Counted from the stretch's first letter, positions 1 to 8,721 are shown. The stretch is DNA of 64,000 nucleotides from Bosea sp. OAE506 (GCF_040546595.1 NZ_JBEPOB010000001.1:3039001-3103000), one strand, 5' to 3'. The notes: a model not told the origin generated them from the sequence alone. Program-made: numbers and translations.

Positions 1-733
1 CCAGATAGTCGAGCTCGAAGCCGGCCGAGATGATCTCCGTCTGGGCCTCCCCGACGGCGCGGAAGAGCTCCTCGCGGTTGCGGATGCGCACGGCCAGCGC
101 CTGCATCACCCTGTGCAGCAGCGGCGCGAGAGCGCGATCCTCCGGCGAGAGGTAGCGGTTGCGCGAGGACATGGCGAGGCCGTCTGCCTCGCGGAAGGTC
201 GGCAGCGGCACGATCTCGATGCCGAGGTCGAGATCGGCCGCCATGCGGGTGACGACCTTGAGCTGCTGGTAGTCCTTCTCGCCGAAGACGGCGAGATCGG
301 CCCGAGACTGGGTGAAGAGCTTGCAGCAGATTGTCGCGACGCCCTCGAAATGCGTCGGCCTGAAGCGATCATCGAGCCCGACCGCGGCCGGGCCGAGCAG
401 CAGCACGCGGGTGGCGAAGCCGGCCGGGTACATCTCCTCGACCGGCGGGAAGAACACCGCATCGGCGCCAGCGGCGACCAGTTTTGCGCAGTCGTCGTCG
501 AAGGTGCGCGGATATTTCTTGAAGTCCTCATGCGGCGCGAACTGCGTAGGGTTCACGAAGATCGTGACGATGACGCGCCGCGCATGCTTCTGCGCCTCCT
601 TCACCAGAGCGACATGGCCTTCATGGAGCGCGCCCATCGTCGGCACGAGGCCGACCTTCTCGCCAGCGGCATGCCAGCCGGCGACGGCCTGCCGCATGGC
701 GGCGACAGTCTCGAAGATCGCGATCCCGGTCAT
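1..733 (-). CDS. panC: Pantothenate synthetase (pantoate--beta-alanine ligase), partial
   Basis: This gene makes pantothenate from pantoate, beta-alanine and ATP in the cytoplasm, the last step before coenzyme A synthesis. The ATG is the complement of 731-733 and 244 codons are visible before the window edge cuts off the C-terminus. Reading the minus strand gives MTGIAIFETV at the start, then the nucleotidyl-transferase motif PTMGALHEGH at residues 31-40 and FVNPTQF near residue 60, both hallmarks of PanC. It is divergent from the VWA-like gene at 824 with about 90 bp between the starts. Family assignment is firm. Only the C-terminal end is missing. Confidence 0.95.
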   Translation of the reverse strand, partial: MTGIAIFETVAAMRQAVAGWHAAGEKVGLVPTMGALHEGHVALVKEAQKHARRVIVTIFVNPTQFAPHEDFKKYPRTFDDDCAKLVAAGADAVFFPPVEEMYPAGFATRVLLLGPAAVGLDDRFRPTHFEGVATICCKLFTQSRADLAVFGEKDYQQLKVVTRMAADLDLGIEIVPLPTFREADGLAMSSRNRYLSPEDRALAPLLHRVMQALAVRIRNREELFRAVGEAQTEIISAGFELDYL

Positions 734-823
734 GGCGCCTCTCTCGTCGATGGGCTGTGAAGTCGCGCCTTTGGTGGCGGCAGACGGGTAGCAAATGTCC
801 CGCGAACCGCCAATATCAAGGCC

Positions 824-1567
824 ATGACGGAGAAGAGCGACAAGTCACTGGAGAAGCGGGCCGGCGCAGAGGTCGCGGCGGGGCGTTCGGCGCCCGGCGA
901 GATCGACCGTTTCCTCGGCGCGGCCAAGCAGCTCGCGCCGCTGGCGACCGGGCAGGCGGGGCGGCTGGTCTTCACGCTCGACGCCACGATGAGCCGCCAG
1001 CCGACCTGGGACCTCGCCTGTTCGCTGCAGGCCAAGATGTTCGAAGTCGCGGCGACGAGCGGCGGGCTCGCCGTGCAGCTGGTCTATTTTCGCGGTTTGG
1101 CCGAATGCCGGGCCTCGGGCTGGGTCGGCGAACCGCGACGGCTGAACGGCTTGATGTCGGGCATTGCCTGCCAGGGCGGCCAGACCCAGATTGCCCGCAT
1201 CCTCAAGCATGTCCGTGACGAGGCGCGCAGCGTCCCGATTCGCGCCTTCGTCTTCGTCGGCGATGCGATGGAGGAGGAGGTCGACGCGCTGGCCGGGCTG
1301 GCGGGCGAACTCGGCCTGCGCGGCATCCGTGGCTTCCTGTTCCAGGAGGGGCATGATCCCGCCGCGAGCGCGGCCTTCGCCACCCTGGCGCGGCTGACAG
1401 GCGGGGCCCATGCCCGCTTCGATGCCGCCGCGCCCGATTCGCTGCTCGATCTGCTGCGCGGTGCGGCTGCTTATGCGGCCGGCGGGCGGGAGGCGATGCT
1501 CAAGCTCGCGGCTGCGAGCCCCGTGGTGCGCGGGCTGCTGGGCTCGATGGAAGGAGGCCGCCGGTGA
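824..1567 (+). CDS. VWA-domain-like conserved protein
   Basis: A 247-residue soluble protein without signal peptide or membrane segment. Residues 49-60 (VFTLDATMSRQP) resemble the first metal-ion-dependent adhesion site strand of von Willebrand factor A folds, with a DxTxS pattern at D53. The later alternating hydrophobic strands (FVFVGDAM, RGFLFQEG) are also compatible with a VWA or Rossmann-like fold. Its substrate or partner is unknown. The stop overlaps the GTG start of the next gene (GTGA), so it is probably translationally coupled to the J-domain protein, and a joint function is likely. I recognise it only as a conserved hypothetical protein of alphaproteobacteria. Confidence 0.7.
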   Translation: MTEKSDKSLEKRAGAEVAAGRSAPGEIDRFLGAAKQLAPLATGQAGRLVFTLDATMSRQPTWDLACSLQAKMFEVAATSGGLAVQLVYFRGLAECRASGWVGEPRRLNGLMSGIACQGGQTQIARILKHVRDEARSVPIRAFVFVGDAMEEEVDALAGLAGELGLRGIRGFLFQEGHDPAASAAFATLARLTGGAHARFDAAAPDSLLDLLRGAAAYAAGGREAMLKLAAASPVVRGLLGSMEGGRR

Positions 1568-2277
1568 CGCTGCTTTACGGGATCGGCGCGGTGCTGCTGA
1601 TCTGGTGGCTGTCGAAGCTTTTCGCGAGCACCAATCCGAAGATGCTGGCCAAGGCGGTCAAGGGCGGCGGCGGGGTGCTGTCCCTGGGCGTCGCCGCGCT
1701 GCTGATGATGCGCGGCCGGCTCGACATGGCGATCTTCGTCGGTGGCATCGGCGCCTGGCTGCTCGGCTGGAGCGCGACCGGGCCCGGCGGCATCCGCTTT
1801 CCCTGGGGGACGTCGTCCGCCGAGACACCCGGTGCGCGCTCGCAGGTCGCCTCGCGCCTGCTGGCGATGGAGCTCGACCATGACAGTGGCGGCATGACCG
1901 GGACGGTCAGTAGCGGCCGTTTCGCCGGGCGTAGCCTCGACGATCTCTCGCTGGCCGAGATCGCCGATCTAATGCGCGAATGCCTCGCCGACGACCCCGA
2001 CGGGGCGCGACTGCTAGAGGCTTATCTGGACCGCCGGTCGCCCGGCTGGCGTGAAGACGCTGATCGTCACCACGACGCGGGGCAGGGCCGCGCGGCGGGC
2101 ACGGGCGCGATGTCGCATCAGGAGGCCTACGAGATCCTGGGGCTTCAGCCGGGGGCGGGCCAGGAGGCGATCCGCGAAGCCCATCGCGCCCTGATGAAGC
2201 GCATCCACCCGGATGCCGGGGGCACCAGCGGTCTTGCCGCTCGCGTCAACCAGGCCAAGGACGTCCTTCTGAAGTGA
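1564..2277 (+). CDS. Membrane-anchored J-domain protein, Pam18/Tim14-like
   Basis: A 237-residue protein with hydrophobic segments at about residues 4-19 and 38-66 and a C-terminal J domain at about 183-237. The J domain has the HPD triad (RIHPDAGG), the residues with which J proteins stimulate Hsp70 ATPase, followed by AARVNQAKDVLL. This end closely resembles mitochondrial Pam18/DNAJC19 (HPDKGG, AAKINEAKDLL). The GTG start overlaps the upstream TGA and has a good AAGGAGG ribosome site just before it. It lies in a two-gene unit with the VWA-like gene. A role in recruiting DnaK to the inner membrane is inferred and no client is visible. Confidence 0.8.
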   Translation: MTLLYGIGAVLLIWWLSKLFASTNPKMLAKAVKGGGGVLSLGVAALLMMRGRLDMAIFVGGIGAWLLGWSATGPGGIRFPWGTSSAETPGARSQVASRLLAMELDHDSGGMTGTVSSGRFAGRSLDDLSLAEIADLMRECLADDPDGARLLEAYLDRRSPGWREDADRHHDAGQGRAAGTGAMSHQEAYEILGLQPGAGQEAIREAHRALMKRIHPDAGGTSGLAARVNQAKDVLLK

Positions 2278-2340
2278 GGCGCCGACGGGAAACAGGGAAG
2301 AGGTCGGGTGCGACATGGCAGCGTTCCTTGTCCTTGTCCT

Positions 2341-4026
2341 TCAACCGCGGGTCGCGAAGCAGGCGAAGCCGTCGCGCTTGAGCCTGGCGCAGGCGTTCTG
2401 AGCGTCCTTCGAGTCGTCGAAGCCGGCGAAGCGAGCACGGAAGAGCGTTGAGCCGCCCTTCTCGACGCGCTCGGTCACCGCCGTGGCGTCGGCGAGCGGG
2501 CCGGCGGCCTTGGCGCGGGCGCGGGCCAGGATGTCCTTGGCCTTGGCCTCGTCGTCGGTCGCGCCGAGCTGGATGATCCATTTGCCGGTGGTGGCAACGG
2601 CGGCGCGGCTTTCGCTGGCCCGCGCCGGCTCGGGCGCCTTGTCGACGGCCTTGGCGAGGGTGGTGACGCCACTGTCGTGAGCCTTCTCGACCTGAGCCGG
2701 TGCGGCCGCAGGCTTCGCCACGGGCGCCTCGCCGGGCTCGGCGACCTTGGCGATCGAGGAGGTGACGTCGACATTTGCCGGGGGACGCAGGATCTTGCCG
2801 TCAGCGGCGGGAGCGCCGATCGACCAGCGCATCGCCGGCGGCGTCGTGGTGGCGGTCACCGGACGCATGCCGGAGATCTGGAGCTGCTGGGCACCGGTGC
2901 TGAGCGGGCGCGGCGGAGCGATCGGCGTCGTGGTCGGGACGGGAGCGTAGGCGCGGGCTGCCGCCGGCAGGGGCGCTTCGGTCTCGACGCGCGGACGCGG
3001 AACCGGCAGCGGGGCGGTTTCGGCGAAGGCGGCGGTCACGACCGGGGCGGCGGGGCGAACACGCTCCGGGGCGCGTTCCTGGACACGCTCCTGGGGCTTC
3101 TCCTCCGCCTCGGGTGCATCCGCGACCTGGATCGAGGCGCGGCCACCGGTGGCCGCCTTGGGCAGGCTGGCGACGACGAGGTCGGCCATGATCTTGTCGC
3201 GGGAGGCGCCGGAGCGGCCGCCGAGCACGACGGAGACGACATGGCGGCCATCGGCCTTGGCCGAGGTCATCAGGTTGAAGCCGGAGAGACGGGTGTAGCC
3301 GGTCTTGATGCCGTCCACGCCCTCGATGCGGCCGAGCAGCTTGTTGTGGTTGCGATAGGCGCCGCCGGCATAGTTGAACACCCGCGTCGAGAACATCGGG
3401 TAGTAGCGCGGGAAGCGCTCCTGGATGGCGCGGGCGAGGATGGTGAGGTCGCGCGCCGTGGTGATGTTCGGCGGGCTGTGGGGCAGGCCGTGGGGATTGT
3501 AGAAGGCTGTGCGGCTCATCCCGAGCGAACGGGCGCGGGCCGTCATCATCTTCGCGAATTCGTCTTCCGAGCCGCCGACATTCTCGGCCACCGTCATCGC
3601 CACGTCGTTGGCCGACTTGGTGATGAGCGCGAGGATGGCGTCGCGCACCGAGATGGTCTCGCCGGGCGTGAAGCCGATCTTGGAGGGCTCCTGGCGGGCG
3701 GCGTGGGCCGAGACCGTCAGCTCCGAATTCATGTTGAAGCGGCCGCGTTCGAGCTGCTCGAACAGCACGTAGAGCGTCATCACCTTGGTGATCGAGGCGG
3801 GGATGCGCGGCGCATCCTCGTTGACCGCATGCAGCGTGCGGCCGGTCTTCGCGTCGACGACCATGGCCGCATAGGGGGGCGCATAGCCACCGCCGGCCGG
3901 GCGCTTCTTCTTGCGCGCCGCCTCGGCGGGAGAGGCCACGGCCGCGAGAGCCACCGCCACGATGCCGATCATTGCCACGAACACGCGCGAACGCACGCGT
4001 CGGGACCCAACGCAACTGAAAGCCAT
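2341..4026 (-). CDS. Serine-type D-Ala-D-Ala carboxypeptidase (peptidase S11) with SPOR domain
   Basis: A PBP5/DacF-like low-molecular-weight penicillin-binding protein that trims the terminal D-Ala from peptidoglycan stem peptides in the periplasm. The 561-residue chain has a signal peptide ending near SPAEAA (about residue 37). It carries the three active-site motifs SITK (78-81), SAN (138-140) and KTG (241-243), a long Pro/Ala-rich linker, and a C-terminal SPOR domain at about 485-561 (WIIQLGATDDEAKAK) that binds denuded septal glycan. The SPOR fusion suggests action at the division site. It converges on the J-protein gene with about 60 bp between. The S11 family call is firm and the paralogue name is not certain. 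Confidence 0.93.
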   Translation of the reverse strand: MAFSCVGSRRVRSRVFVAMIGIVAVALAAVASPAEAARKKKRPAGGGYAPPYAAMVVDAKTGRTLHAVNEDAPRIPASITKVMTLYVLFEQLERGRFNMNSELTVSAHAARQEPSKIGFTPGETISVRDAILALITKSANDVAMTVAENVGGSEDEFAKMMTARARSLGMSRTAFYNPHGLPHSPPNITTARDLTILARAIQERFPRYYPMFSTRVFNYAGGAYRNHNKLLGRIEGVDGIKTGYTRLSGFNLMTSAKADGRHVVSVVLGGRSGASRDKIMADLVVASLPKAATGGRASIQVADAPEAEEKPQERVQERAPERVRPAAPVVTAAFAETAPLPVPRPRVETEAPLPAAARAYAPVPTTTPIAPPRPLSTGAQQLQISGMRPVTATTTPPAMRWSIGAPAADGKILRPPANVDVTSSIAKVAEPGEAPVAKPAAAPAQVEKAHDSGVTTLAKAVDKAPEPARASESRAAVATTGKWIIQLGATDDEAKAKDILARARAKAAGPLADATAVTERVEKGGSTLFRARFAGFDDSKDAQNACARLKRDGFACFATRG

Positions 4027-4200
4027 GCAACCCGCCTCAACCAGAACTCACGCCTGGGTCCCAGCGCCACAGCTCGACGTGGCATATGGGACACAGTTTT
4101 GGAGGTTAGGACGGTGCGGTTACGGAGCCGTTAAAATGCCAGCTATCGGGGAGCCGGCGTCAGCGTCAGGGCGTCGCGGTTGGCGCGGTGCAGCGTGATC

Positions 4201-4231
4201 TTGACATTCATGTTGCGGTGCACAATATGAG
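4201..4231 (+). promoter_or_regulatory. Candidate phasin promoter with overlapping palindrome
   Basis: A perfect TTGACA stands at 4201-4206, with weaker -10 candidates near 4223-4231. The imperfect inverted repeat TTGCGGTGCACAA (4213-4225) overlaps the spacer and -10 area. Phasin genes are commonly repressed by PhaR, which binds TTGC/GCAA-type palindromes near the promoter, so this is a plausible operator. It lies about 105-130 bp before the phasin ATG. The rest of the gap from 4027 to 4333 holds nothing else I recognise. Confidence 0.35.
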
Positions 4232-4333
4232 GACGGTCCCGGTGGTGAACCCTTTTTCATCTGACCCAGGGGCGACAGACCCGGGCCTTAGGGCTCGTCA
4301 GCAAGAGGCGGCATGCGTGCCGAGGGAAGAAAC

Positions 4334-4675
4334 ATGATCCAGCAGTTCGAAACCATCCAGAAGGCCTCCAAAGAGAACGTCGACGCCGCCCTGAAGGCTT
4401 TCGGCGCCACCTCGAAGGGCGTGCAGACGCTCGCCGTCGAGGCCACCGACTACGCCAAGAAGTCCTTCGAGACCGGCACCGCCACGCTCGAGAAGCTGGC
4501 CGGCGTCAAGACGCTGGACAAGGCCATCGAGATCCAGACCGACTACGTCAAGACCGCCTTCGAGGGCGCCGTCGCCCAGATGACCAAGATGGGCGAGCTC
4601 TACGCCTCGATCGCCAAGGACGCCTATAAGCCGTTCGAGGGCATCGTCGCCAAGGCCGTTCCGGCCACCAAGTGA
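4334..4675 (+). CDS. Phasin family protein
   Basis: A 113-residue helical, amphipathic protein rich in Ala, Lys and Glu, typical of phasins, which coat polyhydroxyalkanoate granules and influence their size. Recognisable features are the phasin_2-like stretch KGVQTLAVEATDYAKKSFE and the tail DAYKPFEGIVAKAVPATK. I chose the ATG at 4334, preceded by GAGGGAAGAAAC, over the in-frame ATG at 4313. The gene stands alone and is closed by a strong hairpin terminator at 4728-4751. Family assignment is good. Granule association is inferred from the family, since no PHA synthesis gene lies in the window. Confidence 0.88.
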   Translation: MIQQFETIQKASKENVDAALKAFGATSKGVQTLAVEATDYAKKSFETGTATLEKLAGVKTLDKAIEIQTDYVKTAFEGAVAQMTKMGELYASIAKDAYKPFEGIVAKAVPATK

Positions 4676-4727
4676 GCTGAACCGGCGCCGCCCGCTCGCG
4701 GCACCAGGCCTCACCGCTGAATCTAAG

Positions 4728-4751
4728 CCCGGCCGTGAGGCCGGGTTTTTT
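4728..4751 (+). terminator. Rho-independent terminator of the phasin gene
   Basis: A perfect 7-bp stem CCCGGCC/GGCCGGG with loop GTGA is followed by six T residues, 50 bp after the phasin stop codon. Confidence 0.9.
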
Positions 4752-4865
4752 CGTCTTTGGGCGCCGAGCAAGTCGGCGGATGCTTGCGCGCGCGGCGTCA
4801 TGGTTTCGGCGAACGGAGTTTCCTGTTACCTCTGGCTTCCCATCGATCGATGAGGGAATGCGATC

Positions 4866-5078
4866 ATGTCCGACACCGCAACCCTTTCCGCGACGTTCCA
4901 GATCTCGATCCCGAAGGCTGTCCGACAGGCGCGCCATTGGAAAGCGGGCCAGGAGTTCGCCTTTGTGCCGAAGGGCACGGGCGTCCTGCTGGTCCCTGTG
5001 CCGTCGCCGGGAGATTTGAAGGGGCTGGCCAAAGGGGCCAACCCGGCTGATTTTCGTGATCGCAGCGATCGGGCCTGA
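4866..5078 (+). CDS. vapB: Antitoxin of a VapBC module (AbrB/SpoVT-type DNA-binding)
   Basis: A 70-residue protein with the swapped-hairpin AbrB/MazE/SpoVT fold at its N-terminus (SATFQISIPKAVRQ) and a short acidic tail expected to wrap the toxin. It should neutralise the PIN-domain protein encoded next to it and repress its own promoter. The TGA overlaps the toxin ATG (TGATG at 5076-5080), so the two are translationally coupled. It lies directly after the phasin terminator. The pairing makes the call secure. The exact VapB subtype is inferred. Confidence 0.88.
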   Translation: MSDTATLSATFQISIPKAVRQARHWKAGQEFAFVPKGTGVLLVPVPSPGDLKGLAKGANPADFRDRSDRA

Positions 5079-5461
5079 TGCGGCTGGTCGACACGTCGGC
5101 CTGGATCGAGTGGCTGATCGCATCGCCGACGGGCCAAACCTTGGAATCCTGGCTGCCGCAGCGCGAGGATTGGCTGGTCCCGACCATCGTTCAACTCGAA
5201 CTCGGCAAATGGCTCGTCCGCGAGGTCGGTGAGGACAAGGCTGATCAAGTCATCGCCTTCAGCCAGATGTGCGTCGTCGTCGCGCTCGATACCCGACTGG
5301 CCTTGCTGGCGGCGGAACTCTGCGCCCGGCACCGGCTGTCGACCGCTGATGCGATCGTCTACGCAACGGCCTTGGACCGCGGCGCCGATCTCTTGACCTG
5401 CGACGCGCATTTCGAGGGGCTCGACAGTGTGACCTACTTCGCCAAGCTCAGCGGTGCCTAG
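5078..5461 (+). CDS. vapC: PIN-domain ribonuclease toxin (VapC)
   Basis: A 127-residue PIN-domain protein. The acidic residues that bind the catalytic metal are all present: D5 (VDTSAW), E41 (VQLELGKW), D91 (LSTADAIVYA) and D109 (TCDAHF). VapC toxins cut RNA, often tRNA or rRNA, when freed from VapB. The actual target here cannot be read from sequence. The ATG overlaps the vapB stop codon. With all catalytic residues intact the module is probably functional. Confidence 0.92.
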   Translation: MRLVDTSAWIEWLIASPTGQTLESWLPQREDWLVPTIVQLELGKWLVREVGEDKADQVIAFSQMCVVVALDTRLALLAAELCARHRLSTADAIVYATALDRGADLLTCDAHFEGLDSVTYFAKLSGA

Positions 5462-5616
5462 CCCGGTCTCGGTGATGCCGAGCCGAGCCGCACATCCGCC
5501 GCGGCGGGTCGCGCCGTGGCGATGGTTGTTTTGAACCGATTGAAAACTGTCGCGAGGAAGCGCATGTCTTGCCCGTCGCCGCGCGCGCCGCGGCCTGCAA
5601 GCCAGTGGTTCCTCCG

Positions 5617-7146
5617 ATGCTCGACAAAACCATCCCGCCGCGTACCCTCAGGCTGAACGCCAGCGACAATGTCGCGGTCGCGGTCGACCCGGTCGATATC
5701 GGTGTGACGGCAGCCGGCGTGACGGCGCTGAAGCGCATTCCGCGCGGCCACAAGCTGGCGCTCAGCCCGATCGCGATCGGCGAGCCGATCCGGAAGTTCG
5801 GGCAAATCATCGGCTTCGCCACCGTCGACATTCCGCCCGGCGAATGGGTGCACGAGCACAACACCGGCTTCCACGCCTTCGAGCGCGACTACGCCTTCTG
5901 TGCCGAGGCCAAGCCCGAATTCGTGCTGCCGGTCGAGCAGCAGGCCACCTTCGAGGGCTTCCGCCGGGCCAGTGGCAAGGCCGGCACGCGCAATTATGTT
6001 GGCATCCTGACCTCGGTGAACTGCTCGGCCTCGGCCGCGCGCTTCATGGCCGAGGAGGTCAAGCGCTCCGGCCTGCTCGCCGATTATCCGAATGTCGACG
6101 GCGTGATCGCGCTGACCCACGGCACGGGCTGCGGCATCGACTATAATGGTGAGAGCTTCGAGGTGCTGAAGCGCACGACCTGGGGCTATGCCTGCAACCC
6201 GAACATGGCGGCGGTTCTCGTCGTCGGGCTGGGCTGCGAGGGCTTCCAGATCAAGCGGATGAAGGACGCCTATGGCGTCGAGGAGAGCGACGTCTTCCGC
6301 ACGCTGACGATTCAGGAGACCGGGGGTACCAAGAAGGCGGTTGCGGCCGGCATCGACGCGCTGAAGGTGATGCTGCCGATCGCGAACCGGGCGCGGCGCG
6401 AGACCGTTCCCGCCTCGGAGCTGATGCTCGCGCTCCAGTGCGGCGGCTCGGACGGCTATTCCGGCATCACCGCCAATCCGGCGCTCGGCAAGGCGGCCGA
6501 CATCCTCGTCGAGAACGGTGGCACAGCGATTCTCTCGGAAACGCCGGAGATCTATGGCGCCGAGCATCTGCTGACGCGCCGTGCTGCCACGCGCGAAGTC
6601 GGCGAGAAGCTCGTCGGCATCATCAAATGGTGGGAGGACTATACCGCCCGCGCCCGGATGGACATGAACAACAACCCATCGCCAGGCAACAAGGCGGGCG
6701 GGCTGACGACCATCCTGGAGAAGTCGCTGGGCGCAGCCGCCAAGGGCGGCACCAAGACGCTGGCCGCCGTCTACAACTATGCCGAGCCGGTCCGTTCCAA
6801 GGGCTTCGTCTATATGGATACGCCCGGCTATGACCCGGTTTCCGCGACGGGGCAGGTCGCGGGCGGTGCGAACATCCTCGCCTTCACCACCGGGCGCGGC
6901 TCGGCCTATGGCTGCAAGCCCACGCCCTCGGTGAAGCTCGCCACCAACACGCCGATGTATCTCAAGCAGACCGACGACATGGACATCAATTGCGGCGATG
7001 TCCTCGACGGCGTGACGCTGGAGGAGAAGGGCCAGGAGATCTTCGACTATCTGCTGAAGGTCGCCTCGGGCGAGAAGTCCAAGTCGGAAGAGATGGGCTA
7101 TGGCGACGCCGAGTTCGTGCCCTGGCAGATCGGCGCGACGATGTGA
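5617..7146 (+). CDS. UxaA-family hydrolyase (altronate dehydratase-like)
   Basis: A 509-residue sugar-acid dehydratase of the UxaA/GarD family, which removes water from altronate, galactarate or a related aldonate using Fe2+. The N-terminal SAF domain (about residues 15-100) is followed by the large catalytic region with HGTGCGI, GLGCEGFQ and LQCGGSDGYSGI, the conserved cysteine-containing stretches. I use the ATG at 5617. A TTG at 5569 extends the frame by 16 residues and has GAGGAAG upstream, so the start is uncertain. No uronate-pathway gene accompanies it, so the substrate is not settled. Confidence 0.8.
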   Translation: MLDKTIPPRTLRLNASDNVAVAVDPVDIGVTAAGVTALKRIPRGHKLALSPIAIGEPIRKFGQIIGFATVDIPPGEWVHEHNTGFHAFERDYAFCAEAKPEFVLPVEQQATFEGFRRASGKAGTRNYVGILTSVNCSASAARFMAEEVKRSGLLADYPNVDGVIALTHGTGCGIDYNGESFEVLKRTTWGYACNPNMAAVLVVGLGCEGFQIKRMKDAYGVEESDVFRTLTIQETGGTKKAVAAGIDALKVMLPIANRARRETVPASELMLALQCGGSDGYSGITANPALGKAADILVENGGTAILSETPEIYGAEHLLTRRAATREVGEKLVGIIKWWEDYTARARMDMNNNPSPGNKAGGLTTILEKSLGAAAKGGTKTLAAVYNYAEPVRSKGFVYMDTPGYDPVSATGQVAGGANILAFTTGRGSAYGCKPTPSVKLATNTPMYLKQTDDMDINCGDVLDGVTLEEKGQEIFDYLLKVASGEKSKSEEMGYGDAEFVPWQIGATM

Positions 7147-7182
7147 GCGCCGCCGCCGGGCGCGAGTGCCCGCGAGGGCTGT

Positions 7183-8157
7183 TCAGCCCTGCAGCAGGCT
7201 GACGCGCGTGCCCCAGGGATCGGTGCTCTCGAACCCGCCGGAGACCGGCGAGGCCGTCTGGCCCGCCGCGAGCAGGCGCTGATGCGGGCCTGCGAGCAGA
7301 TCCGCCTGCGTGGAGACCAATGAAAACCAGTCGAGGCCGGTCGCGCCGGGGTCGCGCGGCCCGGCACCCGCGCTGTTCCAGCTGTTGAGCGCGAGATGGT
7401 GGTGGTAGCGGCCCGATGACAGGAAGCTCGCCGCATCGCGCCTGAGCGTCGGCTCGAGGCCGAGGAGATCGCGGTAGAAGCGGTCGCCCGCCGCGACATC
7501 GCCGACGCGCAGATGGACATGGCCGATGCGCAGGCCGTCGGGGGCCTTCGGGTAGTCGCTCGCGCGGGTGTCGGTTAGGGTGAGAATGTCGTCGACGTCG
7601 AGCCGGTGCGTGCCCATCACGACGCTGCCGCCCTCCCAGCGCCAGCGCTCCGGCGAACGATCGGCATAGACCTCGATGCCGTTGCCTTCGGGATCGTTCA
7701 GATAGACCGCTTCGCTGACGCTGTGGTCGGCGAAACCCGTCAGCGGGGTGCGGTTGCGCGCGACATGGACCAGCCAGCGGGCGAGATCGCGGCGCGTCGG
7801 CATCAGGAAGGCAGTGTGGAAGAGCCCGGCCTGGGTCGGCGGCTCGAGCGCGGCGTCCGGGCGCGGCGTCAGCAGGAGAAGCCCGCCCTCGGCCGTGCCC
7901 AGCGTGACGCCGGCCTCGCCGCGCGCCAGCACCGTCAGCCCCAGCACGTCGCGATAGAAGCCGCTCATGCGCTCGACGTCGCGCACCCGCAGTGCCGCCT
8001 GGCCGATGCGCAGTGGCGTGGCATTGGCGAAGCCGGGTCCTGCGGGCGGGGCTGCGACGGGCCCGCCTTCGGCGCGGACGGCGCCAGCCAGCGCGCCCGA
8101 GAGAGAGGCGCAGCCGGCGAGTTGCAGGAGAAGGCGGCGGGTCAGGGCAGGGGTCAT
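7183..8157 (-). CDS. Exported VOC-family protein, catechol-2,3-dioxygenase-like
   Basis: A 324-residue protein with two vicinal-oxygen-chelate halves (starting near RIGQAALRVRDVERM and RIGHVHLRVGDVAAG), as in CatE-type extradiol dioxygenases and glyoxalase relatives. Likely metal ligands sit in FHTAFLM, in the GHVHLRVGD strand and in the EVYAD strand. The N-terminus is unusual for the family: TRRLLLQLAGC combines twin arginines with a lipobox-like LAGC and is followed by an Ala-rich stretch ending VRAEGG, so export by Tat or lipidation is plausible. It converges on the UxaA-like gene. The VOC fold is secure and the reaction is not. Confidence 0.78.
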   Translation of the reverse strand: MTPALTRRLLLQLAGCASLSGALAGAVRAEGGPVAAPPAGPGFANATPLRIGQAALRVRDVERMSGFYRDVLGLTVLARGEAGVTLGTAEGGLLLLTPRPDAALEPPTQAGLFHTAFLMPTRRDLARWLVHVARNRTPLTGFADHSVSEAVYLNDPEGNGIEVYADRSPERWRWEGGSVVMGTHRLDVDDILTLTDTRASDYPKAPDGLRIGHVHLRVGDVAAGDRFYRDLLGLEPTLRRDAASFLSSGRYHHHLALNSWNSAGAGPRDPGATGLDWFSLVSTQADLLAGPHQRLLAAGQTASPVSGGFESTDPWGTRVSLLQG

Positions 8158-8328
8158 CGGCAGGGCTCGGAAAGCAGATCCATCCTGCTATGGCAGGCCA
8201 TGAAACTCGGCTGCGCGCATGTCACAAGCGCGTGGGGTCGCGTATGATGAACCGGAGCGGGCCTCACCGCGACCAAGGCGGGACCCCGCCGCGGCCGCGA
8301 CGGGCCTTTTGTCATTCCAAGGACCATC

Positions 8329-8721
8329 ATGAAGACCCTGCTTCTCGTCACCATCCCGCGCGTGCTGCTCGGGCTGCTCTTCCTCGTCTCCGCCGTCGAC
8401 GGCTTCTGGTGGCTGGCCACCGGTACGCATCTGATCCATCCGCCGACCAGCGCGCGCGGTGTCGCCTTCGAGGAGGCGCTGCATGCCTCCGGCTTCCTCT
8501 GGCCGCTGCTGAAGACGGTCAACCTCGTCGGCGCACTCAGCCTGCTCGGCAACATCGCGCCGGCGCTGGGGCTCGCGCTGATCGCGCCGGTGATGACGGT
8601 GATCGTGCTCTTCCACCTCGTGCTCAACCCGCAGGGCATCCCCGTGGCGGGGATTCTGGTGGTGCTGGGGTCGCTGCTGGTCTGGGCCTATCGCGATCGC
8701 TATGCGGCGCTGCTGCGGTAG
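8329..8721 (+). CDS. Small DoxX-like integral membrane protein
   Basis: A 130-residue protein with about four membrane helices covering nearly its whole length (VLLGLLFLVSAVDGFWWL, VNLVGALSLLGNIAPALG, ALIAPVMTVIVLFHLV, VAGILVVLGSLLVWAYRD). The size and the GFWWLA start resemble DoxX-like proteins, whose role is poorly defined. It stands alone after the divergent VOC gene and is followed by a palindromic repeat. The membrane topology is clear and the function is unknown. Confidence 0.65.
   Translation: MKTLLLVTIPRVLLGLLFLVSAVDGFWWLATGTHLIHPPTSARGVAFEEALHASGFLWPLLKTVNLVGALSLLGNIAPALGLALIAPVMTVIVLFHLVLNPQGIPVAGILVVLGSLLVWAYRDRYAALLR

Noticed and set aside
113-791. Open frames on the plus strand across the panC region
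   Set aside because: The minus strand encodes clear PanC motifs. The plus-strand frames are shadows without similarity.
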